Of a stretch of DNA of 64,000 nt, positions 16,150-26,606 are shown piece after piece. Source of the stretch: Chitinolyticbacter albus (GTDB lineage: Bacteria > Pseudomonadota > Gammaproteobacteria > Burkholderiales > Chitinibacteraceae); contig NZ_JANBVF010000004.1 of the NCBI RefSeq assembly GCF_024437655.1, positions 1 to 64,000 on the forward strand, read 5' to 3'. Below the pieces are notes generated by a model that was given only the letters and a program-made list of their open reading frames with translations, had not been told where the DNA came from and did not search any database. The stretch's first letter is position 1, and every line of letters starts with the position of its first letter. The translations under genes and the position numbers were made by a program.

Positions 16150-17454
16150 TCAATCGTTATGCGCCACCAGCGCGCGCCGCATCCGCCGCAAGCCCCACGC
16201 CACCACGAGCGCCACCAGCGGGATGGCAAGCGCCGTGACGAGCTCCGCGTTCACATGCACCCCCGCGCTCTTGAGCCCCTTGGCGCCATATCCGACGAGG
16301 CCCACCGCATAGTAGGTGATCGCGGCCACCGACAGCCCTTCCACCGTTTCCTGCAAGCGCAGTTGCAGTCGGGCACGCTTGTCCATCGACGCCAGCAACA
16401 GCTGGTTCTGCCGCTCGTGGGTGATCTCGACCCGGGTGCGCAGCAACGACGAGGCGCGCGCCACCCGCGTGGCCAGCACGCGCTGGCGCCGCGCCACCGA
16501 TTCGCAGGTATCCATGGCCGGCGACAGCCGCCGCTCGACGAACTCGAAGAAGGGCTGCACGCCCTGGATGCGCAGCTCACGCAGCTCGACGACGCGGCGT
16601 TGCACGATTTCGTAGTAGGCGTGGGCCGCGGAGAAGCGAAAGTCGGTCTTGGAAAGCGCGCTCTCGATACGGGCCGCCAGCTGCGTCAGCCGGTTCAGTA
16701 GCGCCGGCTCGTCCTCCTCACGCGCGTTCGACATCGCGCTGGTCAGCTCGGCCAGTTCATGATCGGCGTCGGACAACTCGGGCGAGATGCTCTTGGCCAG
16801 CGGCAGCGCCAGAAAAGCCAGCATGCGGTAGGTGTCGAGCTCGAACAGGCGTTGCAGCATACGGCCCGCCTGGCGGGCACCCATCCCCGCGTTGCCGAGC
16901 ACGTAGCGCGTATAGCCGTCGGCATGGATACGAAAATCGGTATAGGCCACGCCGGCACCCTCGCCGATGCGTGCGCCGATCAGCTCGTACCCTTCGAAAT
17001 ACTGTTCGGAGATCGCATCGATACCGCCGGGCAGGTCCAGCTCCGGTAACAGCCAGGCATGGGCCGCGTGCAGCACATTGCCCGGCAATTGCACCAGCCA
17101 GTCCGCCGGTAGCATCGCAAGCGCTGTCTGCGCGAAGGCTGCCTCGGCCCCCAGCTCGGCAATCACCGTCAGCGACGAAAACTCGGTGTGCCGCGCCCAC
17201 TTGATGCGCACGCCGCCCACGGTCGCCGACCAATGCAGGCAGCCGGCCGGCGGCGGCGGCGCGCCCCCCCAGGCGCAGAGTTCGCCAATCAGCCACAGCT
17301 CCTGCTCGTGACTGGTATTGCGGTGCAGATAGGCGAGGTAGCTGGCGCGGGCCGGCGTGGCCAGCGGCTCGTACGGGCGAGCATGGGCCTCGTCGTTCAG
17401 TTGTCGGCGCTGCGGATGGTCATTGGGCCGGGGAAGGGCAAGGGGCGCGTTCAT
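16150..17454 (-). CDS. DUF3422 family membrane protein
   Basis: A 434-residue protein of DUF3422, a proteobacterial family of unknown function. The N-terminal LNDEAHARPYEPLATPARASYLAYL block, with ExHARP, is the family hallmark. The middle is helical (LQRLFELDTYRMLAFLALPLA; ALSKTDFRFSAAHAYYEIVQRR). Two C-terminal membrane segments follow (about 365-390 and 400-425), giving a cytoplasmic bulk with a hairpin anchor like that of CorA-type or MCU-like proteins; that resemblance is only structural guesswork. The ATG at 17454 with GGAGAG upstream replaces a frame 58 codons longer. No operon partner. Confidence 0.88.
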   Translation of the reverse strand: MNAPLALPRPNDHPQRRQLNDEAHARPYEPLATPARASYLAYLHRNTSHEQELWLIGELCAWGGAPPPPAGCLHWSATVGGVRIKWARHTEFSSLTVIAELGAEAAFAQTALAMLPADWLVQLPGNVLHAAHAWLLPELDLPGGIDAISEQYFEGYELIGARIGEGAGVAYTDFRIHADGYTRYVLGNAGMGARQAGRMLQRLFELDTYRMLAFLALPLAKSISPELSDADHELAELTSAMSNAREEDEPALLNRLTQLAARIESALSKTDFRFSAAHAYYEIVQRRVVELRELRIQGVQPFFEFVERRLSPAMDTCESVARRQRVLATRVARASSLLRTRVEITHERQNQLLLASMDKRARLQLRLQETVEGLSVAAITYYAVGLVGYGAKGLKSAGVHVNAELVTALAIPLVALVVAWGLRRMRRALVAHND

Positions 17455-17643
17455 CGGGGTCTCTCCTGGCTGGAACGAGACCATCATAAAACGTCGCAAG
17501 GAATTTTGTGCACTGCACAATCGCAACACTGCCCGTTGGCAATGCACCAAAATGGCGCAATAGACCCATCGTGTCAGGTCGGCGCAAAGCTCAAGGCGTG
17601 CGGCCTTGATGCTGCACGTCGCGCGCATCGCGCGGCCTGCTCG

Positions 17644-19576
<1,933 letters not shown>

Positions 19577-19628
19577 AGCCGGCCTCCGTGGCTCGGCCGC
19601 TCAAGGTAGCCGCCGGCCGGGCTCGACG

Positions 19629-20048
19629 TCAGGCCAATGTTTTCAGCAAGGCGCCAACCAGAATGGCCAGCACCACTGCGGCAACTGCAATAACCACGAA
19701 CTGAAAGGCAAGCGCCGCGCCACCCAACGCAGCGGCGCCGCCGCAAGCCCTTGCCGGCTCATTGCGCACAAAACCGAGCACCGCCAAAACCAGTGCCGCA
19801 GCACCAAGCACTGAACCTAGCAACATGAGGGTGCGATCCAGGTCCCACGGCGAAGCCGGTACCGTGGGCGCTGCCTTACCACCCAGGGTGGCCACTACCA
19901 CGTCGCGGATTGCGACCGTCTTGGCCGCCACCACGGCTTCGAGCGAGGGTGTTGGGGAGAACGGCCCGGCCCAGAAATGAATGACCGCCAGCAGCAGTGC
20001 GCAAGCGCCGAGCATCATACCGACTGAACTGAGTTTGACTCCCTGCAT
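19629..20048 (-). CDS. putative inner-membrane protein
   Basis: A 139-residue protein with four predicted membrane spans: near residues 8-28 (VGMMLGACALLLAVIHFWAG), 75-95 (LMLLGSVLGAAALVLAVLGFV), and two adjacent at the end (GGAAALGGAALAFQFVVIAV and VVLAILVGAL). Between spans 1 and 2 lies a 45-residue soluble loop rich in Ala/Val. I place the start at ATG 20048, which has GGAAAG six bases upstream, instead of the TTG 12 codons earlier. I do not recognise a family with confidence. It resembles small YidI-like proteins. It follows the glycine-zipper lipoprotein gene by 47 bases and may be co-transcribed. Confidence 0.65.
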   Translation of the reverse strand: MQGVKLSSVGMMLGACALLLAVIHFWAGPFSPTPSLEAVVAAKTVAIRDVVVATLGGKAAPTVPASPWDLDRTLMLLGSVLGAAALVLAVLGFVRNEPARACGGAAALGGAALAFQFVVIAVAAVVLAILVGALLKTLA

Positions 20049-20095
20049 CGATATCTTTCCGCTCACGCCTGAATTCAAAACCAAAGGAACACCGC

Positions 20096-20608
20096 TCAGA
20101 ACGAATAGTTCGCCGGCGTCGCCGACGTGCCTTTCTGGTAGCCGCCAGTAGCCGGTACCACGCGCGTGGTCTGGCCGTCCGAAATCACGTCGACGCGCTG
20201 GTTGGGTATGATGGGCTGGTCGGCTTCCTGCACCACCACCATGCGCTGGCCGTTGTCGAGCGTCAGCGAGATTTCCAGCGCCTGCTTGCTCATCACGTTC
20301 TCTTCGATCACGTTGCCCAAGAGGCCGCCGAGGATGGAGCCGAGAATCCCGCTGACGATCTGGCCGGAGCCGCCGCCGATATTCCGGCCCGCCGCGATGC
20401 CGCCGATCACGCCGCCAGCCATCGCGCCGATGCCGGTGGAGTTTTCCATCCGGACTTCGCGCACCTGATCGACCACGCCGCTTTGCACGGTGGCGGCCGC
20501 GCGCATCTGATCACGCGTGTAGACATTGGCCGAATCGCTGGTGGCGCAACCGCCCAGTGCCAGGACGACGGCAGCGATGCCCACCGCGCACAACCGATTG
20601 ATTTTCAT
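20096..20608 (-). CDS. glycine-zipper outer-membrane lipoprotein (SlyB/Pcp-like)
   Basis: A 170-residue lipoprotein. The lipobox ALGG-C puts the modified Cys near residue 21. A glycine-zipper segment (about 60-100: GIGAMAGGVIGGIAAGRNIGGG and GILGSILGGLLGN) forms the two-helix membrane hairpin of the SlyB/RcsF-partner class. The C-terminal half is beta-rich, with LEISLTLDNGQRMVVVQEAD. The ATG at 20608 has GGAG 10 bases upstream, and ten upstream codons are dropped. Family members act in outer-membrane stress compartments; the specific role here is unknown. Confidence 0.85.
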   Translation of the reverse strand: MKINRLCAVGIAAVVLALGGCATSDSANVYTRDQMRAAATVQSGVVDQVREVRMENSTGIGAMAGGVIGGIAAGRNIGGGSGQIVSGILGSILGGLLGNVIEENVMSKQALEISLTLDNGQRMVVVQEADQPIIPNQRVDVISDGQTTRVVPATGGYQKGTSATPANYSF

Positions 20609-20674
20609 CGCGTTACTCTCCGCTTTCATACCACGCATTCTACGTCCGGTGGCGGGTGACGTCCGTGCGGCAGC

Positions 20675-21268
20675 TCACAAAACACCCGACTCGCGGCGGC
20701 GGAACCAGCCGGTGAGCGACAGCCTCTCGCGCGTGGCCGGTAGCACTTCATGCTCGAAGCGGTCGGATAAAAAGGTGACCAGCGTACCACCGACCGGCAA
20801 CACATCGTGCGGCCCCTCTTCGGTATAGATACGCAGCTGGCCGCCGTGCTCCTCGCGCCAATCGGGGTTGAGATAGAGCACGATGGTGACGACCCGGGTG
20901 TCCTCGCCACGATGCTGGTCCAGATGGCGCTTGTAGAAGGTGCCGGCCGGGTAGGCCGCCAGATGGCATTCGAGCCGGGCGAGGCCCAGATAGAGCGAGC
21001 GGTTGAGCTCGTCCTGCAGCGCGCCGAGCCGGGCAAGCACGGACGCGGCAGCAGGATCGTCGTCATCCAGCCACAGCACATCGTCGCCACGGATGGCGGC
21101 GTTCACCGTGTGGCCGTCGGCCCGGCCCACGCCGGCGCGGGCAAAGCGCTCGCGTCGGGCACGGCAAACGGCGGCGAGCCGCTCGGTCTCGTCGCGGCCC
21201 AGAAAATCCGGCAGCACGGCCAGGCCATGCTCCGCCAGCGCGTCAGCGACGCAGGCGTATCCAGTCAC
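20675..21268 (-). CDS. 2OG-Fe(II) oxygenase
   Basis: A 197-residue double-stranded beta-helix dioxygenase. The iron facial triad is HxD in RHLDQHRG (about residue 118-120) and the distal His in FEHEVLPATRERLSLTGWF. The Arg of RLSLTGW binds 2-oxoglutarate. YLNPDWREEHGGQLRIY is the strand region typical of prolyl-4-hydroxylase-like enzymes (compare PKHD-type YbiX and EgtD-unrelated hydroxylases). The start is GTG at 21268, with GGAG seven bases upstream, so it overlaps the end of the Gcr-type gene by 26 bases and is likely co-translated. The substrate is unknown; a protein side chain is most plausible. Confidence 0.82.
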   Translation of the reverse strand: MTGYACVADALAEHGLAVLPDFLGRDETERLAAVCRARRERFARAGVGRADGHTVNAAIRGDDVLWLDDDDPAAASVLARLGALQDELNRSLYLGLARLECHLAAYPAGTFYKRHLDQHRGEDTRVVTIVLYLNPDWREEHGGQLRIYTEEGPHDVLPVGGTLVTFLSDRFEHEVLPATRERLSLTGWFRRRESGVL

Positions 21269-23315
21269 GCGCGGTCTCCGCAAGATCGATATCGGGCTGC
21301 GCGCGCGCGGCGGCGGGCAGCGCCGGTTGCTCGCGTGGCGGCAGCAGGAAGTCGCCCGGCCGGGCGATGAAGTGGCGCAGTATGCGGCCAAGCAAGGGAC
21401 GGGTGGCACGGAAGTTGAGCTTGCGCGAGCGCAGCGCCACCCATAGCGCGAGGCCGAAACTGACTGCGAGGTTGGTCAGGCCGATCAGGCCGATACCCAA
21501 CAACGAGATCAGCAGCACGCGCAGCGGCAGCTGGAAATCGAGCGCAACGGCGGCGTACGCGAGATTGGCCGAGGCGAAGGTGATGTGGCGGATATCGACG
21601 GGCAGGCCCAGCAGCACGCCGATGGTGCCGATGGTGCCCAGCATCATGCCGAAGTAGAAGTTACCCGCCAGCGCGCCCAGGTTGTGCTCGATATAGCCGG
21701 CAATGCGCCGCGTGCGGTTCTCGCCAACGATCCGGTTCAGCCAAGGCAACGCGGCGATGCGCTGCGGGATCTGGTTGTAGATCGCCTTGTTGTCGTAGTA
21801 GCCCGAGATCAGGCCGGCGAGAAACAGGCAGACGCCGGCAATGCCGGCATGGAACAGCGCGAGGCTGGCGATCGGCGAGAGGTCGTGCAGCAGCACCTGC
21901 CCCTTGGCGGCATCGACCGGCGCGCTGCCGGATGTATAGAGCCACAGCCAGGCAATGCCGAGCGCCACCGGCATGGCGACGATCACGTTGCCGAAGATGG
22001 CCACGAACTGCGTGCGCAGCACCTTGACGATCAGCGCCGCCAGCTCGTCCAGATCCAGCTGCTTCTTGCCGCCCTTGGTGGTCTGCTGGTGAATGGACGC
22101 GGCGATCTTGGCCGCCGTCATCGCCGGCTGCTTGGTGGCAATGGTGAAGTGCAGTACGTGGATCAGCATGAAGCCGAGCGCGTAGTTAAGGCCGAACGCC
22201 AGCGCCTCGACCAGCAAGGGCAGATGCATCTTGGAGGTGAGCAGCTTGAGCAGCGCCATAAAGCCGACGATAAAGCCCGCGCCGGCGGCGGATTTGAGCA
22301 TCTCCATCCACTCGCGGCGGTTCTCGGCGATGTAGTGCTCGCCGGTGCGGCTGGCGTGATCGGTCACCTGCAGCGCCAACAGTTCGGTGTTCTCGGAAAA
22401 CACGTCGCGGATGCTATGGCGGCGGTTTTCGGCCCGCACCAGGCCCATCATGGTGGCGAGCAACCGCTCGGCGCGCTGGTCGCGGTCAGTGTCCGGGTCG
22501 ACCAGGTCGAGCAGCATGCGTATGCGCTCGATATGCTGACGAACGCGGACCAGGTGATAGGTGAGGCTGACCGACACGCCCTGGCGCGCGGCGCTTTTGC
22601 GCACCTTGGCGATCTGCGCCTCGCACTGATCGAGCAGCACCAGGATCTGCGCGTCGTCGTCCTGGGGCAGCGTCTTGTCGACGAGCGCGGCGCGGTAGCG
22701 CTCGATATACGCCTGGGTCTCGACGTTCTGGTGCACGAAGGGCGATTCGAATCGGCGCACGTCGGGCAGGTTGTGCACGATCTCCGGCTCGAGCCCGATT
22801 GCCGCCAGCCGCGCCGACAGGATCTGGATCGCCTCCAGCATCTGCAGCCGGGTGCGCTCGATGCTGTCGTTGTCGGTTTCTTCCTCGAAATGCAGCGCGC
22901 GGCCCAGATCGAACCACTGTTCGCGCGGCACGCCTTCCAGCCACTCGTAGTCGTCGCTGCGGCTGAACAGCTCGGCAAGGCGATCCTTGAGCGAGGCCGG
23001 ATTGCGCACCGGCGGCAACAGGCGCATGCCGATGCGGTTGCGCAGCGTGGAGAAGAAGGTTTCGTTCGAGAGCAGGCCCGTTTCGGTATAGAGCGGCACC
23101 TGCCAGCTCCCGGCGAGCAAATGCAGCAAGGTCGCGCGCAAGGCGGCGCGGTAATCAGGGTGCTGCTCCAGCAGATAGCACAGCGCCTGCACGTTGTTGA
23201 TGGCGGCGCGCTGGTCGGCGGCCTTGCGCGGGCGCAACTCGGCCACGAGCTGCGCCAAGAGTTCGAACGCGCCGTCGGGCGCGATCTGTTTCAGTTTTGC
23301 GAGTATCGCCTGCAT
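21243..23315 (-). CDS. Gcr-type 'site-specific recombinase' family membrane protein
   Basis: A 690-residue protein of the PF10136 family, named after gonococcal Gcr. The N-terminal 340 residues are helical and soluble (LLEQHPDYRAALRATLLHLLA; FSRSDDYEWLEGVPREQWFDLG). The C-terminal half carries about eight membrane spans (for example AGFIVGFMALLKLL, ALAFGLNYALGFMLIHVLHF, FGNVIVAMPVALGIAWLWLY, FYFGMMLGTIGTIGVLLGLP). No catalytic Ser/Tyr recombinase motif is visible, so the recombinase name is doubtful and a membrane role is more likely. It opens a unit with the 2OG oxygenase downstream. Confidence 0.85.
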   Translation of the reverse strand: MQAILAKLKQIAPDGAFELLAQLVAELRPRKAADQRAAINNVQALCYLLEQHPDYRAALRATLLHLLAGSWQVPLYTETGLLSNETFFSTLRNRIGMRLLPPVRNPASLKDRLAELFSRSDDYEWLEGVPREQWFDLGRALHFEEETDNDSIERTRLQMLEAIQILSARLAAIGLEPEIVHNLPDVRRFESPFVHQNVETQAYIERYRAALVDKTLPQDDDAQILVLLDQCEAQIAKVRKSAARQGVSVSLTYHLVRVRQHIERIRMLLDLVDPDTDRDQRAERLLATMMGLVRAENRRHSIRDVFSENTELLALQVTDHASRTGEHYIAENRREWMEMLKSAAGAGFIVGFMALLKLLTSKMHLPLLVEALAFGLNYALGFMLIHVLHFTIATKQPAMTAAKIAASIHQQTTKGGKKQLDLDELAALIVKVLRTQFVAIFGNVIVAMPVALGIAWLWLYTSGSAPVDAAKGQVLLHDLSPIASLALFHAGIAGVCLFLAGLISGYYDNKAIYNQIPQRIAALPWLNRIVGENRTRRIAGYIEHNLGALAGNFYFGMMLGTIGTIGVLLGLPVDIRHITFASANLAYAAVALDFQLPLRVLLISLLGIGLIGLTNLAVSFGLALWVALRSRKLNFRATRPLLGRILRHFIARPGDFLLPPREQPALPAAARAQPDIDLAETARDWIRLRR

Positions 23316-23325
23316 GGGTGTCCTG

Positions 23326-24180
23326 TCAGGTCACTGCCACCACCTGGTCCAGCGCGCCCTGCGCAGCGGCCAGGTAGCCATCGCCGAACAGGTTGAGGTG
23401 ATTCAGGAGGTGGTAGAGCTGGTACAGCGCACGTCGGCGCGGATAGCCTGGATCAAGGGGCCAGGCTGCGTCGTAGGCAGCGCGAAAGCGGGGGCCGAAG
23501 CCGCCGAACAGTTCACTCATTGCCAGATCGGTTTCCCGGTCGCCGAAGTAGCACGCCGGATCGAACAGCACGGGTGCGCCATCGGTGAGGAAACCGACGT
23601 TACCGGACCATAAATCGCCATGCAAGCAGGAAGGCAGCGGCGTATAGCCGGTAAAAAGCACGGGGAACCGCTCGAGCAAACTCGTGGTATCGCGCAAGAC
23701 ATGGCCATTGCGGGCCGCCAGCGCCAGCTGTGGCAACAGGCGCTGTTCGCGCCAGAAGGCTATCCAGTCGTCGCACCAGGCGTTGCTTTGCGGCGTGCTA
23801 CCTATGGTGTTGTCGATATCCCAGCCATGGCGCGGGCGCGTGATGCGGTGCAGCCCGGCCAGCATGTTCCCGAGCGCGGCGTCGTCGCCACGCGGCTGCA
23901 GATCCAGCCACTCCAGCACCAGGAAGGCATGCTCGCCCGCCACGCCATGGCAGATGGGCCGTGGCACGCGCGCGCCCTCGGCCAGCTGCAGCAATCCCTG
24001 CGCCTCGGCCTCGAACATGGGCAGCCGTCGCGCCTGGTTCAACTTGACGAAGAAGGGGCCGGCATCGCTTTCCACCCGGCACGCGCGGTTGATGCTGCCC
24101 CCGCCCACGCTACGCGGCGTGGCCAGGGTGACTGGAAGCTGGAGCGAGGCGGAAATGGCGGCGGCGATGGCGTTCCACAT
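23326..24180 (-). CDS. fructosamine kinase family protein
   Basis: A 284-residue kinase of the fructosamine-3-kinase/ketosamine-3-kinase family, which phosphorylates sugar adducts on protein amines so that they fall off. The N-terminal SVGGGSINRACRVESDAGPFFVKLN holds the nucleotide loop and Lys. The catalytic loop is CLHGDLWSGNVGF (H-G-D-L-x-x-x-N) and the metal loop is LFDPACYFGDRETDLAMSELFGGF, both complete. The ATG is at 24180. It stops 10 bases before the Gcr-type gene begins, so the three genes at 20675-24180 may be one operon. Confidence 0.9.
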   Translation of the reverse strand: MWNAIAAAISASLQLPVTLATPRSVGGGSINRACRVESDAGPFFVKLNQARRLPMFEAEAQGLLQLAEGARVPRPICHGVAGEHAFLVLEWLDLQPRGDDAALGNMLAGLHRITRPRHGWDIDNTIGSTPQSNAWCDDWIAFWREQRLLPQLALAARNGHVLRDTTSLLERFPVLFTGYTPLPSCLHGDLWSGNVGFLTDGAPVLFDPACYFGDRETDLAMSELFGGFGPRFRAAYDAAWPLDPGYPRRRALYQLYHLLNHLNLFGDGYLAAAQGALDQVVAVT

Positions 24181-24266
24181 GGCAGATTCCGGGCAGGGCG
24201 ACGCTGCAGTGTAGCGCGCGCAATCGCCTTGCCTAGGACACCCTGCCAGCGTGAACGTCGGATGCA

Positions 24267-24302
24267 GCGAGGGCGAAGCAGGTGGCCCGGCTCCGCCCTC
24301 GC
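24267..24302 (-). terminator. hairpin after exbD, possible terminator
   Basis: A 9-bp stem (GCGAGGGCG/CGCCCTCGC, 24267-24275 and 24294-24302) with an 18-base loop lies 51 bases after the exbD stop. There is no T-run, so it is a modest candidate. Confidence 0.4.
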
Positions 24303-24353
24303 GTACTCGTGTGGATACAGCGCAGCCAACGAAACCCTGGTTGTCAGCCGCTG

Positions 24354-24770
<417 letters not shown>

Positions 24771-24771
24771 C

Positions 24772-25503
24772 TCAGCGGCCTCCGGCTACGACGTTCAGCG
24801 TCGGCGCCGGCGACGAAACAGTACCGACCCGCGCACCGGTGATGAAGTAGGCGTGCAGGTCGTGGGCGAAGCGGTTGAGCTGGGCCAGCACCGATTTATT
24901 GCCGCGCGCCAGCGCGTTGTAGCCGAGCACCGCCGGAATCGCGACCGCCAGGCCGAAGGCGGTCATGATCAGCGCCTCGCCCACGGGGCCCGCCACCTTG
25001 TCGATGCTGGCCTGCCCCGAAACGCCGATGCTGACGAGCGCGTGATAAATGCCCCACACAGTACCAAAAAGGCCCACGAACGGCGCGGTCGAGCCGACCG
25101 AGGCGAGGATGGACAGCCCCGACTGCATCTGCTGCACCGCGTCGTCGATGGCGCGGCGCAGGTTGCTGGTGACCCAGTCGCTGACGTTGAGTGCGCCGTG
25201 CAGGTCCGACTTGTTGTGCGCATGGTGCGCCACCGCTTCCGCGCCTTCCTCGGCCAGGTTGCGGAACGGGTTGTCGGTCTTGGTTTCACCGAGCACCGCA
25301 AGGCCAGCAGCGAAATCGCGCTGGTGCCAGAAATCGTGGCTGGCCGCGCGGGCCTGGCGCTTCAGGTTCATCAACCGCCACGCCTTCATCAGGATCACGC
25401 ACCACGAGGCAACCGACATGATGAGCAGCAGCACGGCCACGCCGCGCGTGACGAAGTCGCCCTGCGCCCAGAGCGCGGCGATGCCGTAGGGATTGTGTTC
25501 CAT
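24772..25503 (-). CDS. exbB: ExbB family proton channel protein
   Basis: A 243-residue ExbB with three spans: residues 15-40 (FVTRGVAVLLLIMSVASWCVILM) and the paired PFVGLFGTVWGIYHALVSIG (about 130-150) and GEALIMTAFGLAVAIPAVLGYN (about 175-195). GTVWGI and the Thr/Ala of TAFGLAVAIPAV line the channel that converts proton motive force for TonB-dependent transport. The ATG at 25503 has GGAG upstream in AAGGAGTTGTACCC. A possible Fur site lies upstream, which fits iron control. Confidence 0.92.
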   Translation of the reverse strand: MEHNPYGIAALWAQGDFVTRGVAVLLLIMSVASWCVILMKAWRLMNLKRQARAASHDFWHQRDFAAGLAVLGETKTDNPFRNLAEEGAEAVAHHAHNKSDLHGALNVSDWVTSNLRRAIDDAVQQMQSGLSILASVGSTAPFVGLFGTVWGIYHALVSIGVSGQASIDKVAGPVGEALIMTAFGLAVAIPAVLGYNALARGNKSVLAQLNRFAHDLHAYFITGARVGTVSSPAPTLNVVAGGR

Positions 25504-25565
25504 GGGTACAACTCCTTGATGCGTAAAGCGGCGCGACCGAGAGGCGCGAAGACCGGCAGTTTAAC

Positions 25566-25584
25566 GCGAACAATTCTCAACTTC
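25566..25584 (-). promoter_or_regulatory. possible Fur box upstream of exbBD
   Basis: The 19 bases GAAGTTGAGAATTGTTCGC on the minus strand contain a GAGAATTGTTC core similar to Fur boxes (GATAATGATAATCATTATC type, with the GAGAAT half). The site lies 63-81 bases before the exbB ATG, the usual promoter position. The match is partial. Confidence 0.35.
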
Positions 25585-25620
25585 AACGTAAGCAGTCCGG
25601 ACACGCCGTTGCGTCACGCC

Positions 25621-25886
25621 GGACTCAGCAGGCTGGTCGCCTCCGTCACCCGGCCATACTGGCCGAAATCCGCGCGAAGTGTTGCGGCGGCTGGCCTTCA
25701 TCCGCGTAGCCCAGCGGGTCGGTGTCGCGCTGGCCGACCTCGCCCAGCTTACCCGCCTGCGTGACGAGCTCGACGACTGCATTAGCTGCGGCTGCTATCG
25801 ATCACCTCCGGCTGCACAATCCCTACGACGAGCTCGCCACCCTCGGCCCCAGGCCAAGCCGACTGTGGGTGGGCAAGGCGGAATGA
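25621..25886 (+). pseudogene. decayed soxR (MerR-family redox regulator)
   Basis: Fragments of SoxR can be read in order but in changing frames. SRLVASV is near 25627, NPREVLRRLAFIRVAQRVGVALADL runs at about 25668-25740, and after a loss of about 40 residues TRLRDELDDCISCGC (about 25750-25793) holds three cysteines of the [2Fe-2S] site. Then, one frame over, comes LHNPYDELATLGP ending at a stop at 25886. The DNA-binding N-terminus is missing. At least two frameshifts and one internal deletion make it non-functional. The C-x-x-C-G-C motif plus NP-x-D make the SoxR identity fairly safe. Confidence 0.7.
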
Positions 25887-25985
25887 TGGGCAAATGACAC
25901 GCGGTTACCGGCAGACACACAAGGCATCTTGTCCGCTATGGGGCTGCACCCGGACACTCGGCCATCTTCCTTGGCGAACACCACC

Positions 25986-26606
25986 ATGCCGCTTTCTTGC
26001 CGTCACATCTGCCTGCTGCTGACCTTGCTGCTGATCTCCGGCTGCGGTCGAGCGGACATGTCGGTGGAACGCAGCAACTACATCCTGGCGCACGACCATG
26101 CGTGGCTGGAGCTGACGGTCGACGCGCCCATTCAGGGCAAAGCAGACTGCATGATGGTCATCGCGATCAATGACGAACCTTTCCTGAGCGAGCCGCTTTT
26201 CACGACCGGCAGGCCATTGCGGATCAAGACTGGCTTTCTGTTCGCGATTCCCGTCGGGCCGACCCAGATCGATGCGCAACTGCGCGGCTGTGCCGATCAC
26301 TTCGCCAGCCTGGAGCTCGAAGTCACCAAGGACACGCTGCTGCGCCTGCGCGCCGACGACAAGTCGCTGGTCAAAGAAGGCGAGGAAAACTACGTCCGCG
26401 AAACGCTCGAAGGCGTGGCCGAACGCCTGGAGCAGCTGCATCAGACTCACGCCAAGGATCGCCAGGCCCTCGAACGGCAGCTCGCCTCCCAATCCCGCCT
26501 GCTGCTCGGCGGCTTCGTCGCGGTGCTATTGATCATGGCTATTGCACTGTTGCTATGGTGGCGCGGCAATCGCCGCAACACGGGTCAACCGGCGGGTAGC
26601 GTCTAA
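25986..26606 (+). CDS. hypothetical lipoprotein with C-terminal membrane span
   Basis: A 206-residue protein I do not recognise. The signal peptide (LLLTLLLISGC) ends in a lipobox with Cys near residue 20. The middle (about 25-130) looks like a beta domain, with LELTVDAPIQGKADCMMVIAIN and FLFAIPVGPTQIDAQLRGCADH, so it may form an intramolecular disulfide. A charged helix follows (VRETLEGVAERLEQLHQTHAKDRQALERQL), and then a span LLLGGFVAVLLIMAIALLLWW with a basic tail. I choose ATG 25986; 19 upstream codons have no signal character. It overlaps the convergent WYL regulator by 4 bases. Confidence 0.7.
   Translation: MPLSCRHICLLLTLLLISGCGRADMSVERSNYILAHDHAWLELTVDAPIQGKADCMMVIAINDEPFLSEPLFTTGRPLRIKTGFLFAIPVGPTQIDAQLRGCADHFASLELEVTKDTLLRLRADDKSLVKEGEENYVRETLEGVAERLEQLHQTHAKDRQALERQLASQSRLLLGGFVAVLLIMAIALLLWWRGNRRNTGQPAGSV

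Noticed and set aside
21585-23396. 600-codon plus-strand frame opposite the Gcr-type gene
   Set aside because: The antisense of a membrane-protein gene gives a His/Gln/Arg-rich product without any fold signals. The minus-strand protein matches a known family end to end.
24772-25503. TolQ instead of ExbB for the minus-strand channel gene
   Set aside because: A full tolQRAB-pal cluster lies at 54462-58373, and this pair lacks tolA/tolB. The sequence and Fur-like site fit ExbB.
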